NCBI RefSeq assembly: GCF_050948215.1
Contig: NW_027488705.1
Span: 186,001-250,000, forward strand
Origin: Halictus rubicundus
Lineage: Eukaryota > Arthropoda > Insecta > Hymenoptera > Halictidae
Direction of reading: 5' to 3'
DNA: 64,000 bases
The notes beneath the pieces were generated by a model. That model was not told where the DNA came from. It ran no database searches and was given only the letters and a program-made list of their open reading frames with translations. The translations under genes were made by a program, and so were the position numbers. Positions 53,267 through 64,000 of the stretch are shown piece after piece (the first letter of the stretch is position 1; every line of letters starts with the position of its first letter).

Positions 53267-56200
53267 CCGTTCCTATTCTCTATACTAACCTATTCTCTAT
53301 CCTATCCTCTCTCCTATACAGTATCCTACCCTATCATCTATCCTATCAAATCCCCTATCCTATCCTCTATCCTATCGTATCCTCTATCCTATCCTATCTT
53401 CTATCCTATCCTATCCTCTATCCTATCCTATCCTCTATCCTATCATATCCTCTATCCTATAATATCCTCTATCCTATCCTATCCTCCTTCCAATCCTCTA
53501 TCCTATCCAATCCTCTATCCTATCCTATCCTCTATCCTATCCTATCCTCTATCCTATCCTATCCTCTATCCTATCCTATCCTCCATCCTATCCTATCCTC
53601 AATCCTATCCTTTCCTGTATCCTATCCAATCCTGTATACTATCCTGTCCTCTATCCTATCCTATCCTCTATCCTATCCTATCCTCTATCCTATCCTATCT
53701 TCTATCCTATCCTATCCTCTATCCTATCAAATCCCCTACCCTATTCTCTGTCCAATCCTATCCACTATCCTATCCTATCCTCTATCCTATCCTATCCTCT
53801 ATCCTATCCTATCCTCTATCCTATCCTATCCTCTATCCTATCCTATCCTCTATCCTATCCTATCCTCTATCCTATCCTATCCTCTATCCTATCCTATCCT
53901 CTATCCTATCAAATCCCCTATCTTATCCTCTATCCTATCCTATCCTCTATCCTCTATCCTATCCTATCCTCTATCCTATCCTCTATCCTATCCTATCGTC
54001 TATCCTATCCTCTATCCTATTCTATCCTCTATCCTATCCTATCCTCTATCCTATCCTATCCTCTATCCTATCCTATACTCTATCCTATCCTATCCTCTAT
54101 CCTATCCTATCCTCTATCCTATCCTATCCTCTATCCTATCCTATCCTCTATCCTATCGAATCCTCTATCCTATCAAATCCCCTATCCTATCCTCTATCCT
54201 ATCCTATCCTGTATCCTATCCTATCCTCTATCCTATCCTATCTTTTATCCTACCTTATCATCTATCCTATCAAATCCCCTATCCTATCCTCTATCCTATC
54301 CTATCATCTATCATATCCTATCCAATCGCCTATCCTATGCTCTATCCTATCCTACCCTCTATAATATCGTATACTCTATCATATCGTATCCTCTTTCCTA
54401 TAATATCATCTATCCGTTCCTATCCTCCATCCTATCCTATCCTCTATCCTATCCTATCCTCTATCCTATCCTATCCTCTATCCTATCAAATCCCCTATCC
54501 TATCCTCTATCCTCTATCCTATCCTATCCTCTATCCTATCCTATCCTCCATCCTATCCTATCCTCAATCCTATCCATTCCTGTATCCTATCCAATCCTGT
54601 ATCCTATCCTGTTCTCTATCCTATCCTATCCTCTATGCTATCCTATCCTCTATCCTATCCTATCCTCTATCCTATCCTGTCCTCTATATTATCCTATCCT
54701 CAATCCTATCCTTTCCTGTATCCTATCCAATCCTGTATCCTATCCTGTCCTCTATCCTATCCTATGCTCTATCCTATCCTATCCTCTATCCTATCCTATC
54801 CTGTATCCTATCCTATCCTCTATCCTATCCTATCCTCTATCCTATCAAATCCCCTATCCTATCCTCTATCCTATCCTATCATCTATCCTCTATCCTATCC
54901 TATCCTCTATCCTATCCTATCCTCTATCCTATCCTGTCCTCTATATTATCCTATCCTCAATCCTATCCTATCTTCTATCCTATCCTATCCTCTATCCTAT
55001 CAAATCCCCTATCCTATCCTCTATCCTATCCTATCATCTATCATATCCTATCCAATCGCCTATCCTATGCTCTATCCTATAATATCATCTATCCGTTCCT
55101 ATCCTCCATCCTATCCTATCCTCTATCCTATCCTATCCTCTATCCTATCCTATCCTCTATCCTATCCTATCCTCTATCCTATCCTATCCTCTATCCTATC
55201 TTATCCTCTATCCTCTATCCTATCCTATCCTCTATCCTCTATCCTATCCTATCCTCTGTCCTATCCTATGGTCTATCCTACCCTCTATCCTATCCTATCC
55301 TCTATCCTATCCTATCCTCCATCCTATCCTATCCTCTATCCTATCCTATCCTCTATCCTCTATCCTATCCTATCCTCTATCCTCTATCCTATCCTATCCT
55401 CTGTCCTATCCTATCGTCTATCCTACCCTCTATCGTCTATCCTACCCTCTATCCTATCCTATCCTCTATCCTATCCTATCCTCCATCCTATCCTATCCTC
55501 AATCCTATCCTTTCCTGTATCCTATCCAATCCTCAATCCTATCCTTTCCTGTATCCTATCCAATCCTGTATCCTATCCAATCCTCTATCCTATCCTATCA
55601 TCTATCCTCTATCCTATCCAATCCTCTATCCTATCCTATCGTCTATCCTATCCTCTATTCTATCCTATCCTCTATCCTATCCTATCCTCCATCCTATCCT
55701 ATCCTCAATCCTATCCTTTCCTGTATCCTATCCAATCCTGTATCCTATCCTGTCCTCTATCCTATCCTATCCTCTATCCTATCCTATCCTCTATCCTATC
55801 CTATCCTGTATCCTATCCTATCCTCTATACTATCCTATCCTCTATCCTATCCTATCCTCTATCCTATCCTATCTTTTATCCTACCTTATCATCTATCCTA
55901 TCAAATCCCCTATCCTATCCTCTATCCTATCCTATCCTCTATCCTATCCTATCTTCTATCCTATCCTATCCTCTGTCCTATCCTATATTCTATCATATCC
56001 TATCTTCTATCCTATCCTATCCTCTATCCTATCAAATCCCCTATCCTATCCTCTATCCTATCCTATCATCTATCCTCTATCCTATCCAATCCCCTATCCT
56101 ATGCTCTATCCTATCCTACCCTCTATAATATCGAATACTCTATCATATCCTATCCTCTATCCTATAATATCATCTATCCGTTCCTATCCTCCATCCTATC

Positions 56201-56473
56201 CTATCCTCTTTCCTATCCTATCCTCTATCCTATCCTATCCTCCATCCTATCAAATCCCCTATCCTATCCTCTATCCTATCCTATCCTCTATCCTATCCTA
56301 TCTTCTATCCTATCCTATCCTCTATCCTATCAAATCCCCTATCCTATCCTCTATCCTATCCTATCATCTATCATATCCTATCCAATCCCCTATCCTATGC
56401 TCTATCCTATCCTACCCTCTATAATATCGTATACTCTATCATATCCTATCCTCTATCCTATAATATCATCTAT
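53267..56473 (+). repeat. H-family higher-order unit H1 (3,207 bp)
   Basis: CCGTTCC occurs at 53267, 54414, 55093 and 56178; the next unit starts at 56474. From CAAATCCCCTATCTTATCC (53908) to about 55715 it matches H2 at exactly +3,093 (57001, 57507, 58186). Before 53908 the offset is 3,207, a 114-bp difference. A visible substitution is CTATGGTCTAT at 55270 against CTATCGTCTAT at 58363. Confidence 0.9.
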
Positions 56474-59400
56474 CCGTTCCTATTCTCTATACTAACCTAT
56501 TCTCTATCCTATCCTCTCTCCTATACAGTATCCTACCTTATCATCTATCCTATCAAATCCCCTATCCTATCCTCTATCCTATCGGATCCTCTATCCTATC
56601 CTATCTTCTATCCTATCCTATCCTCTATCCTATCCTATCCTCTATCCTATCATATCCTCTATCCTATAATATCCTCTATCCTATCCTATCCTCCATCCAA
56701 TCCTCTATCTTACCCTATCCTCTATCCTATCCTATCCTCTATCCTATCCTATCCTATCCTCTATCCTATCCTATCTTCTATCCTATCCTATCCTCTATCC
56801 TATCAAATCCCCTACCCTATCCTCTGTCCTATCCTATCCTTTATCCTATCCTGTCCTCTATCCTATCCTGTCCACTATCCTATCCTATCCTCTATCCTAT
56901 CCTATCCTCTATCCTATCCTATCCTCTATCCTATCCTATCCTCTATCCTATCCTATCCTCTATCCTATCCTATCCTCTATCCTATCCTATCCTCTATCCT
57001 ATCAAATCCCCTATCTTATCCTCTATCCTATCCTATCCTCTATCCTCTATCCTATCCTATCCTCTATCCTATCCTCTATCCTATCCTATCGTGTATCCTA
57101 TCCTCTATCCTATTCTATCCTCTATCCTATCCTATCCTCTATCCTATCCTATCCTCTATCCTATCCTATACTCTATCCTATCCTATCCTCTATCCTATCC
57201 TATCCTCTATCCTATCCTATCCTCTATCCTATCCTATCCTCTATCCTATCGAATCCTCTATCCTATCAAATCCCCTATCCTATCCTCTATCCTATCCTAT
57301 CCTGTATCCTATCCTATCCTCTATCCTATCCTATCTTTTATCCTACCTTATCATCTATCCTATCAAATCCCCTATCCTATCCTCTATCCTATCCTATCAT
57401 CTATCATATCCTATCCAATCGCCTATCCTATGCTCTATCCTATCCTACCCTCTATAATATCGTATACTCTATCATATCGTATCCTCTTTCCTATAATATC
57501 ATCTATCCGTTCCTATCCTCCATCCTATCCTATCCTCTATCCTATCCTATCCTCTATCCTATCCTATCCTCTATCCTATCAAATCCCCTATCCTATCCTC
57601 TATCCTCTATCCTATCCTATCCTCTATCCTATCCTATCCTCCATCCTATCCTATCCTCAATCCTATCCATTCCTGTATCCTATCCAATCCTGTATCCTAT
57701 CCTGTTCTCTATCCTATCCTATCCTCTATGCTATCCTATCCTCTATCCTATCCTATCCTCTATCCTATCCTGTCCTCTATATTATCCTATCCTCAATCCT
57801 ATCCTTTCCTGTATCCTATCCAATCCTGTATCCTATCCTGTCCTCTATCCTATCCTATGCTCTATCCTATCCTATCCTCTATCCTATCCTATCCTGTATC
57901 CTATCCTATCCTCTATCCTATCCTATCCTCTATCCTATCAAATCCCCTATCCTATCCTCTATCCTATCCTATCATCTATCCTCTATCCTATCCTATCCTC
58001 TATCCTATCCTATCCTCTATCCTATCCTGTCCTCTATATTATCCTATCCTCAATCCTATCCTATCTTCTATCCTATCCTATCCTCTATCCTATCAAATCC
58101 CCTATCCTATCCTCTATCCTATCCTATCATCTATCATATCCTATCCAATCGCCTATCCTATGCTCTATCCTATAATATCATCTATCCGTTCCTATCCTCC
58201 ATCCTATCCTATCCTCTATCCTATCCTATCCTCTATCCTATCCTATCCTCTATCCTATCCTATCCTCTATCCTATCCTATCCTCTATCCTATCTTATCCT
58301 CTATCCTCTATCCTATCCTATCCTCTATCCTCTATCCTATCCTATCCTCTGTCCTATCCTATCGTCTATCCTACCCTCTATCCTATCCTATCCTCTATCC
58401 TATCCTATCCTCCATCCTATCCTATCCTCTATCCTATCCTATCCTCTATCCTCTATCCTATCCTATCCTCTATCCTCTATCCTATCCTATCCTCTGTCCT
58501 ATCCTATCGTCTATCCTACCCTCTATCGTCTATCCTACCCTCTATCCTATCCTATCCTCTATCCTATCCTATCCTCCATCCTATCCTATCCTCAATCCTA
58601 TCCTTTCCTGTATCCTATCCAATCCTCAATCCTATCCTTTCCTGTATCCTATCCAATCCTGTATCCTATCCAATCCTCTATCCTATCCTATCATCTATCC
58701 TCTATCCTATCCAATCCTCTATCCTATCCTATCGTCTATCCTATCCTCTATTCTATCCTATCCTCTATCCTATCCTATCCTCCATCCTATCCTATCCTCA
58801 ATCCTATCCTTTCCTGTATCCTATCCAATCCTGTATCCTATCCTGTCCTCTATCCTATCCTATGCTCTATCCTATCCTATCCTCTATCCTATCCTATCCT
58901 GTATCCTATCCTATCCTCTATCCTATCCTATCCTCTATCCTATCAAATCCCCTATCCTATCCTCTATCCTATCCTATCATCTATCCTCTATCCTATCCTA
59001 TCCTCTATCCTATCCTATCCTCTATCCTATCCTGTCCTCTATATTATCCTATCCTCAATCCTATCCTATCTTCTATCCTATCCTATCCTCTATCCTATCA
59101 AATCCCCTATCCTATCCTCTATCCTATCCTATCATCTATCATATCCTATCCAATCGCCTATCCTATGCTCTATCCTATAATATCATCTATCCGTTCCTAT
59201 CCTCCATCCTATCCTATCCTCTATCCTATCCTATCCTCTATCCTATCCTATCCTCTATCCTATCCTATCCTCTATCCTATCCTATCCTCTATCCTATCTT
59301 ATCCTCTATCCTCTATCCTATCCTATCCTCTATCCTCTATCCTATCCTATCCTCTGTCCTATCCTATCGTCTATCCTACCCTCTATCCTATCCTATCCTC

Positions 59401-60571
59401 TATCCTATCCTATCCTCCATCCTATCCTATCCTCTATCCTATCCTATCCTCTATCCTCTATCCTATCCTATCCTCTATCCTCTATCCTATCCTATCCTCT
59501 GTCCTATCCTATCGTCTATCCTACCCTCTATCGTCTATCCTACCCTCTATCCTATCCTATCCTCTATCCTATCCTATCCTCCATCCTATCCTATCCTCAA
59601 TCCTATCCTTTCCTGTATCCTATACAATCCTCAATCCTATCCTTTCCTGTATCCTATCCAATCCTGTATCCTATCCAATCCTCTATCCTATCCTATCATC
59701 TATCCTCTATCCTATCCAATCCTCTATCCTATCCTATCGTCTATCCTATCCTCTATTCTATCCTATCCTCTATCCTATCCTATCCTCCATCCTATCCTAT
59801 CCTCAATCCTATCCTTTCCTGTATCCTATCCAATCCTGTATCCTATCCTGTCCTCTATCCTATCCTATCCTCTATCCTATCCTATCCTCTATCCTATCCT
59901 ATCCTGTATCCTATCCTATCCTCTATACTATCCTATCCTCTATCCTATCCTATCCTCTATCCTATCCTATCTTTTATCCTACCTTATCATCTATCCTATC
60001 AAATCCCCTATCCTATCCTCTATCCTATCCTATCCTCTATCCTATCCTATCTTCTATCCTATCCTATCCTCTGTCCTATCCTATATTCTATCATATCCTA
60101 TCTTCTATCCTATCCTATCCTCTATCCTATCAAATCCCCTATCCTATCCTCTATCCTATCCTATCATCTATCCTCTATCCTATCCAATCCCCTATCCTAT
60201 GCTCTATCCTATCCTACCCTCTATAATATCGAATACTCTATCATATCCTATCCTCTATCCTATAATATCATCTATCCGTTCCTATCCTCCATCCTATCCT
60301 ATCCTCTTTCCTATCCTATCCTCTATCCTATCCTATCCTCCATCCTATCAAATCCCCTATCCTATCCTCTATCCTATCCTATCCTCTATCCTATCCTATC
60401 TTCTATCCTATCCTATCCTCTATCCTATCAAATCCCCTATCCTATCCTCTATCCTATCCTATCATCTATCATATCCTATCCAATCCCCTATCCTATGCTC
60501 TATCCTATCCTACCCTCTATAATATCGTATACTCTATCATATCCTATCCTCTATCCTATAATATCATCTAT
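56474..60571 (+). repeat. H-family higher-order unit H2 (4,098 bp)
   Basis: Starts with the same patch as H0 and H1 and carries a unique CGGATCC unit at 56583. CCGTTCC recurs at 57507, 58186, 59191 and 60276. Compared with H1 it has an extra 1,005-bp block, so markers after it are offset by 4,098 (56178/60276; CCTTTCC 55715/59813). H3 begins at 60572, again with CGGATCC at 60681 (+4,098). Confidence 0.9.
57803..59812 (+). repeat. Nested 1,005-bp tandem duplication inside H2
   Basis: CCTTTCC at 57803 and 58808, CCGTTCC at 58186 and 59191, and CGTCTATCCTACC at 58363 and 59368 are all 1,005 bp apart. H1 has this block once. The two copies are almost identical; one visible difference is TATACAATCC near 59622 against TATCCAATCC in copy 1. 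That suggests a very recent event. Confidence 0.9.
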
Positions 60572-62870
60572 CCGTTCCTATTCTCTATACTAACCTATTC
60601 TCTATCCTATCCTCTCTCCTATACAGTATCCTACCTTATCATCTATCCTATCAAATCCCCTATCCTATCCTCTATCCTATCGGATCCTCTATCCTATCCT
60701 ATCTTCTATCCTATCCTATCCTCTATCCTATCCTATCCTCTATCCTATCATATCCTCTATCCTATAATATCCTCTATCCTATCCTATCCTCCATCCAATC
60801 CTCTATCTTACCCTATCCTCTATCCTATCCTATCCTCTATCCTATCCTATCCTATCCTCTATCCTATCCTATCTTCTATCCTATCCTATCCTCTATCCTA
60901 TCAAATCCCCTACCCTATCCTCTGTCCTATCCTATCCTTTATCCTATCCTGTCCTCTATCCTATCCTGTCCTCTATCCTATCCTGTCCTCTATATTATCC
61001 TATCCTCAATCCTATCCTTTCCTGTATCCTATCCAATCCTGTATCCTATCCTGTCCTCTATCCTATCCTATGCTCTATCCTATCCTATCCTCTATCCTAT
61101 CCTATCCTGTATCCTATCCTATCCTCTATCCTATCCCATCCTCTATCCTATCAAATCCCGTATCCTATCCTCTATCCTATCCTATCATCTATCCTCTATC
61201 CTATCCAATCCTCTATCTTATCCTATCCTCTATCCTATCCTATCCTCCATCCTATCCTATCCTCAATCCTATCCTTTCCTGTATCTTATCCAATCCTGTA
61301 TCCTATCCTGTCCTGTATCCTATCCTATCCTCTATTCTATCCTATCCTCTATCCTATCCTATCTTCTATCCTATCCTATCCTCTATCCTATGAAATCCCC
61401 TACCCTATTCTCTGTCCAATCCTATCCTCTATCCTATCCTATCCTCTATCCTATCCTATCCTCTATCCTCTATCCTATCCTATCCTCTATCCTATCCTCT
61501 ATCCTATCCTCTATCCTATCCTATCCTCTATCCTATCCTATCCTCTATCCTATCCTATCTTCTATCCTATCCTATCCTCTATCCTATCAAATCCCCTATC
61601 CTATCCTCTATCCTATCCTATCCTCTATCCTATCCAATCCTCTATCCTATCCTATCCTCTATCCTATCATATCCTCTATCCTATAATATCCTCTATCCTA
61701 TCCTATCCTCCATCCAATCCTCTAACCTATCCTATCCTCTATCCTATCCTATCCTCTATCCAATCCTATCCTCTATCCTATCCAATCCTCTATCCTATCC
61801 TATCGTCTATCCTATCCTCTATCCTATCCTATCCTCTATCCTATCCTATCCTCTATCCTATCCTATCCTGTATCCTATCCTATCCTCTATCCTATCCTAT
61901 CCTCTATCCTATCCTATCCTCTATCCTATCCTATCCTCTATCCTATCTTATCTTTTATCCTACCTTATCATCTATCCTATCAAATTCCCTATCCTATCCT
62001 CTATCCTATCCTATCCTCTATCCTATCCTATCTTCTATCCTATCCTATCCTCTGTCCTATCAAATCCACTATCCTATCCTCTATCCTATCCTATCCTCTA
62101 TCCTATCCTATCTTCTATCCTATCCTATCCTCTATCCTATCCTATCCTCTATCCTATCCTATCTTCTATCCTATCCTATCCTCTATCCTATCCTATCCTC
62201 TATCCTATCCTATCCTCTATCCTATCCTATCTTCTATCCTATCCTATCCTCTATCCTATCAAATCCCCTATCCTATCCTCTATCCTCTATCCTATCCTAT
62301 CCTCTATCCTATCCTATCCTCAATCCTATCCATTCCTGTATCCTATCCAATCCTGTATCCTATCCTGTTCTCTATCCTATCCTATCCTCTATGCTATCCT
62401 ATCCTCTATCCTATCCTATCCTCTATCCTATCCTGTCCTCTATATTATCCTATCCTCAATCCTATCCTTTCCTGTATCCTATCCAATCCTGTATCCTATC
62501 CTGTCCTCTATCCTATCCTATGCTCTATCCTATCCTATCCTCTATCCTATCCTATCCTGTATCCTATCCTATCCTCTATCCTATCCTATCCTCTATCCTA
62601 TCAAATCCCCTATCCTATCCTCTATCCTATCCTATCATCTATCCTCTATCCTATCCTATCCTCTATCCTATCCTATCCTCTATCCTATCCTGTCCTATAT
62701 ATTATCCTATCCTATCCTCTATCCTATCAAATCCCCTATCCTATCCTCTATCCTATCCTATCATCTATCATATCCTATCCAATCGCCTATCCTATGCTCT
62801 ATCCTATCCTACCCTCTATAATATCGTATACTCTATCATATCCTATCCTCTATCCTATAATATCATCTAT
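60572..62870 (+). repeat. H-family unit H3 (rearranged, about 2.3 kb)
   Basis: The first part repeats H2 (CGGATCC at 60681, CCTACCCTATCC near 60910). From about 60960 it moves early into the CCTCTATATTATCC and CTATGCTC block and then CTTTTATCC near 61933. It reaches the next CCGTTCC only at 62871. It is thus a shortened and rearranged H unit. No unique insertion is present at the breakpoints I could see. Confidence 0.8.
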
Positions 62871-64000
62871 CCGTTCCTATCCTCCATCCTATCCTATCCT
62901 CTATCCTATCCTATCCTCTATCCTATCCTATCCTCTATCCTATCAAATCCCCTATCCTATCCTCTATCCTCTATCCTATCCTATCCTCTATCCTATCCTA
63001 TCCTCCATCCTATCCTATCCTCAATCCTATCCATTCCTGTATCCTATCCAATCCTGTATCCTATCCTGTTCTCTATCCTATCCTATCCTCTATGCTATCC
63101 TATCCTCTATCCTATCCTATCCTCTATCCTATCCTGTCCTCTATATTATCCTATCCTCAATCCTATCCTTTCCTGTATCCTATCCAATCCTGTATCCTAT
63201 CCTGTCCTCTATCCTATCCTATGCTCTATCCTATCCTATCCTCTATCCTATCCTATCCTGTATCCTATCCTATCCTCTATCCTATCCTATCCTCTATCCT
63301 ATCAAATCCCCTATCCTATCCTCTATCCTATCCTATCATCTATCCTCTATCCTATCCTATCCTCCATCCTATCCTATCCTCTATCCTATCCTATCCTCTA
63401 TCCTCTATCCTATCCTATCCTCTATCCTCTATCCTATCCTATCCTCTGTCCTATCCTATCGTCTATCCTACCCTCTATCGTCTATCCTACCCTCTATCCT
63501 ATCCTATCCTCTATCCTATCCTATCCTCCATCCTATCCTATCCTCAATCCTATCCTTTCCTGTATCCTATCCAATCCTCAATCCTATCCTTTCCTGTATC
63601 CTATCCAATCCTGTATCCTATCCAATCCTCTATCCTATCCTATCATCTATCCTCTATCCTATCCAATCCTCTATCCTATCCTATCGTCTATCCTATCCTC
63701 TATTCTATCCTATCCTCAAACCTATCCTATCCTCCATCCTATCCTATCCTCAATCCTATCCTTTCCTGTATCCTATCCAATCCTGTATCCTATCCTGTCC
63801 TCTATCCTATCCTATCCTCTATCCTATCCTATCCTCTATCCTATCCTATCCTGTATCCTATCCTATCCTCTATACTATCCTATCCTCTATCCTATCCTAT
63901 CCTCTATCCTATCCTATCTTTTATCCTACCTTATCATCTATCCTATCAAATCCCCTATCCTATCCTCTATCCTATCCTATCCTCTATCCTATCCTATCTT
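62871..64000 (+). repeat. H-family unit H4, cut by the window end
   Basis: CCGTTCC at 62871 is followed by the marker series found after 54414 and 57507 (CAAATCCCC, CCATTCCTG, CTATGCTATCC, CCTCTATATTATCC, CTATGCTC). Near 63360 it skips to the series seen at about 58390. It continues past 64000 without leaving the array. Confidence 0.82.

Larger units (their letters stand above)
1..64000 (+). repeat. 17-bp satellite array filling the whole window
   Basis: Every part of the window reads as head-to-tail copies of CCTCTATCCTATCCTAT or close variants. The unit consists of one 7-mer CCTCTAT followed by two 5-mers CCTAT; shorter (12 bp, 7+5, or a lone 7) and longer (22 bp, an extra CCTAT) versions are frequent. 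The consensus has no G, 7 C, 7 T and 3 A. Orientation never changes. No coding gene, tRNA, rRNA, transposon end, poly(A) tail or unique sequence is visible, and no flank is reached at either end. Satellite arrays of this size are known from eukaryotic heterochromatin, so I infer a eukaryotic source; the species and chromosome position cannot be inferred. I do not recognise this as a named satellite family. Confidence 0.97.

Noticed and set aside
1..64000. CRISPR array
   Set aside because: The repeats are directly adjacent, with no unique spacers of constant length between conserved repeats, and no cas genes are present.
1..64000. Telomere tract
   Set aside because: The unit is CCTAT and CCTCTAT, not a run of a known telomere repeat. 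CCTAACC occurs only as isolated variants.
1..64000. Repeat-rich membrane, silk or adhesive protein gene (Ser-Tyr-Pro-Leu-Ile repeats)
   Set aside because: The composition is superficially like a structural protein, but true repeat-protein genes have repeat lengths that are multiples of three, introns or unique termini, and one open frame. None of these is seen.
1..64000. Genes on the - strand
   Set aside because: TAG occurs three times per 17 bp on that strand, once in each frame, so no frame stays open beyond a few codons.
1..64000. Perfect mirror repeats that would favour intramolecular triplex (H-DNA)
   Set aside because: The pyrimidine strand is interrupted by an A every 5 to 7 bases, so it is not a continuous polypyrimidine tract. 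Triplex formation is possible but not well supported.
1..64000. Nucleosome phasing by ten monomers (170 bp)
   Set aside because: Ten units happen to be near a nucleosome repeat length, but the frequent 12- and 22-bp units break the register and I see no 170-bp signal.
1..64000. Human-type GGAAT satellite II/III
   Set aside because: The pentamer here is ATAGG (CCTAT), not GGAAT (ATTCC), and ATTCC occurs only in rare variants.

Overview
The window is satellite DNA from end to end. I see no gene, no RNA gene, no transposon and no unique sequence longer than a few tens of bases. All 64,000 bases are one uninterrupted, head-to-tail array in a single orientation. The basic unit is 17 bp, CCTCTATCCTATCCTAT on the + strand (ATAGGATAGGATAGAGG on the other). 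It can be read as three CCTAT pentamers, one carrying an extra CT (7+5+5). The consensus has 7 C, 7 T, 3 A and no G, so the strands are extremely asymmetric. The array runs off both ends of the window, so its true length is unknown but exceeds 64 kb. An array like this points to a eukaryotic chromosome (centromeric, pericentromeric, subtelomeric or other heterochromatin). The species cannot be told from the sequence.

Variant 17-mers (CAAATCCCC, CTTCTAT, CGTCTAT, TACTCTAT, CCTCCAT, CCTCAAT or CCTCAAACC, CCTTTCCTGTAT, CCAATCCTGTAT, TTCCGATCC and others) recur in fixed orders. They act as a barcode that reveals higher-order repeats (HORs) of about 0.2 to 5 kb. Left to right: 1-2590 is the most degenerate part, with an 895-bp tandem duplication and an AT-rich module. 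2862-9374 is a mosaic of barcode cassettes. 9375-19200 is four copies of a 2,759-bp HOR, one shortened to 1,905 bp. 19471-28300 is a 4,829-bp duplication plus a third partial copy. 28300-30577 is a segment copied again at 45869-48090. 30578-33634 is a 2,172-bp duplication that repeats the AT-rich module of 1977-2861. 33635-39300 holds units spaced 2,860 and 2,725 bp apart. 39650-43490 is a 2,722-bp spaced pair. 43650-45690 is a 1,035-bp tandem pair. 48091-51833 is a further mosaic. 51834-64000 is a separate family marked by CCGTTCC, with a 3.1-4.1 kb repeat containing a nested 1,005-bp duplication.

Long open frames exist in all three + frames (the longest 2,469 codons), but they follow from a stop-free 17-mer whose length is not a multiple of three. 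I therefore annotate no CDS. The scientific interest lies in how the array evolves: length differences between copies are very often exact multiples of 17 bp, and long-range copies up to 28.6 kb apart keep exact spacing. I aligned by eye using marker positions; boundaries are approximate unless a marker coordinate is given.
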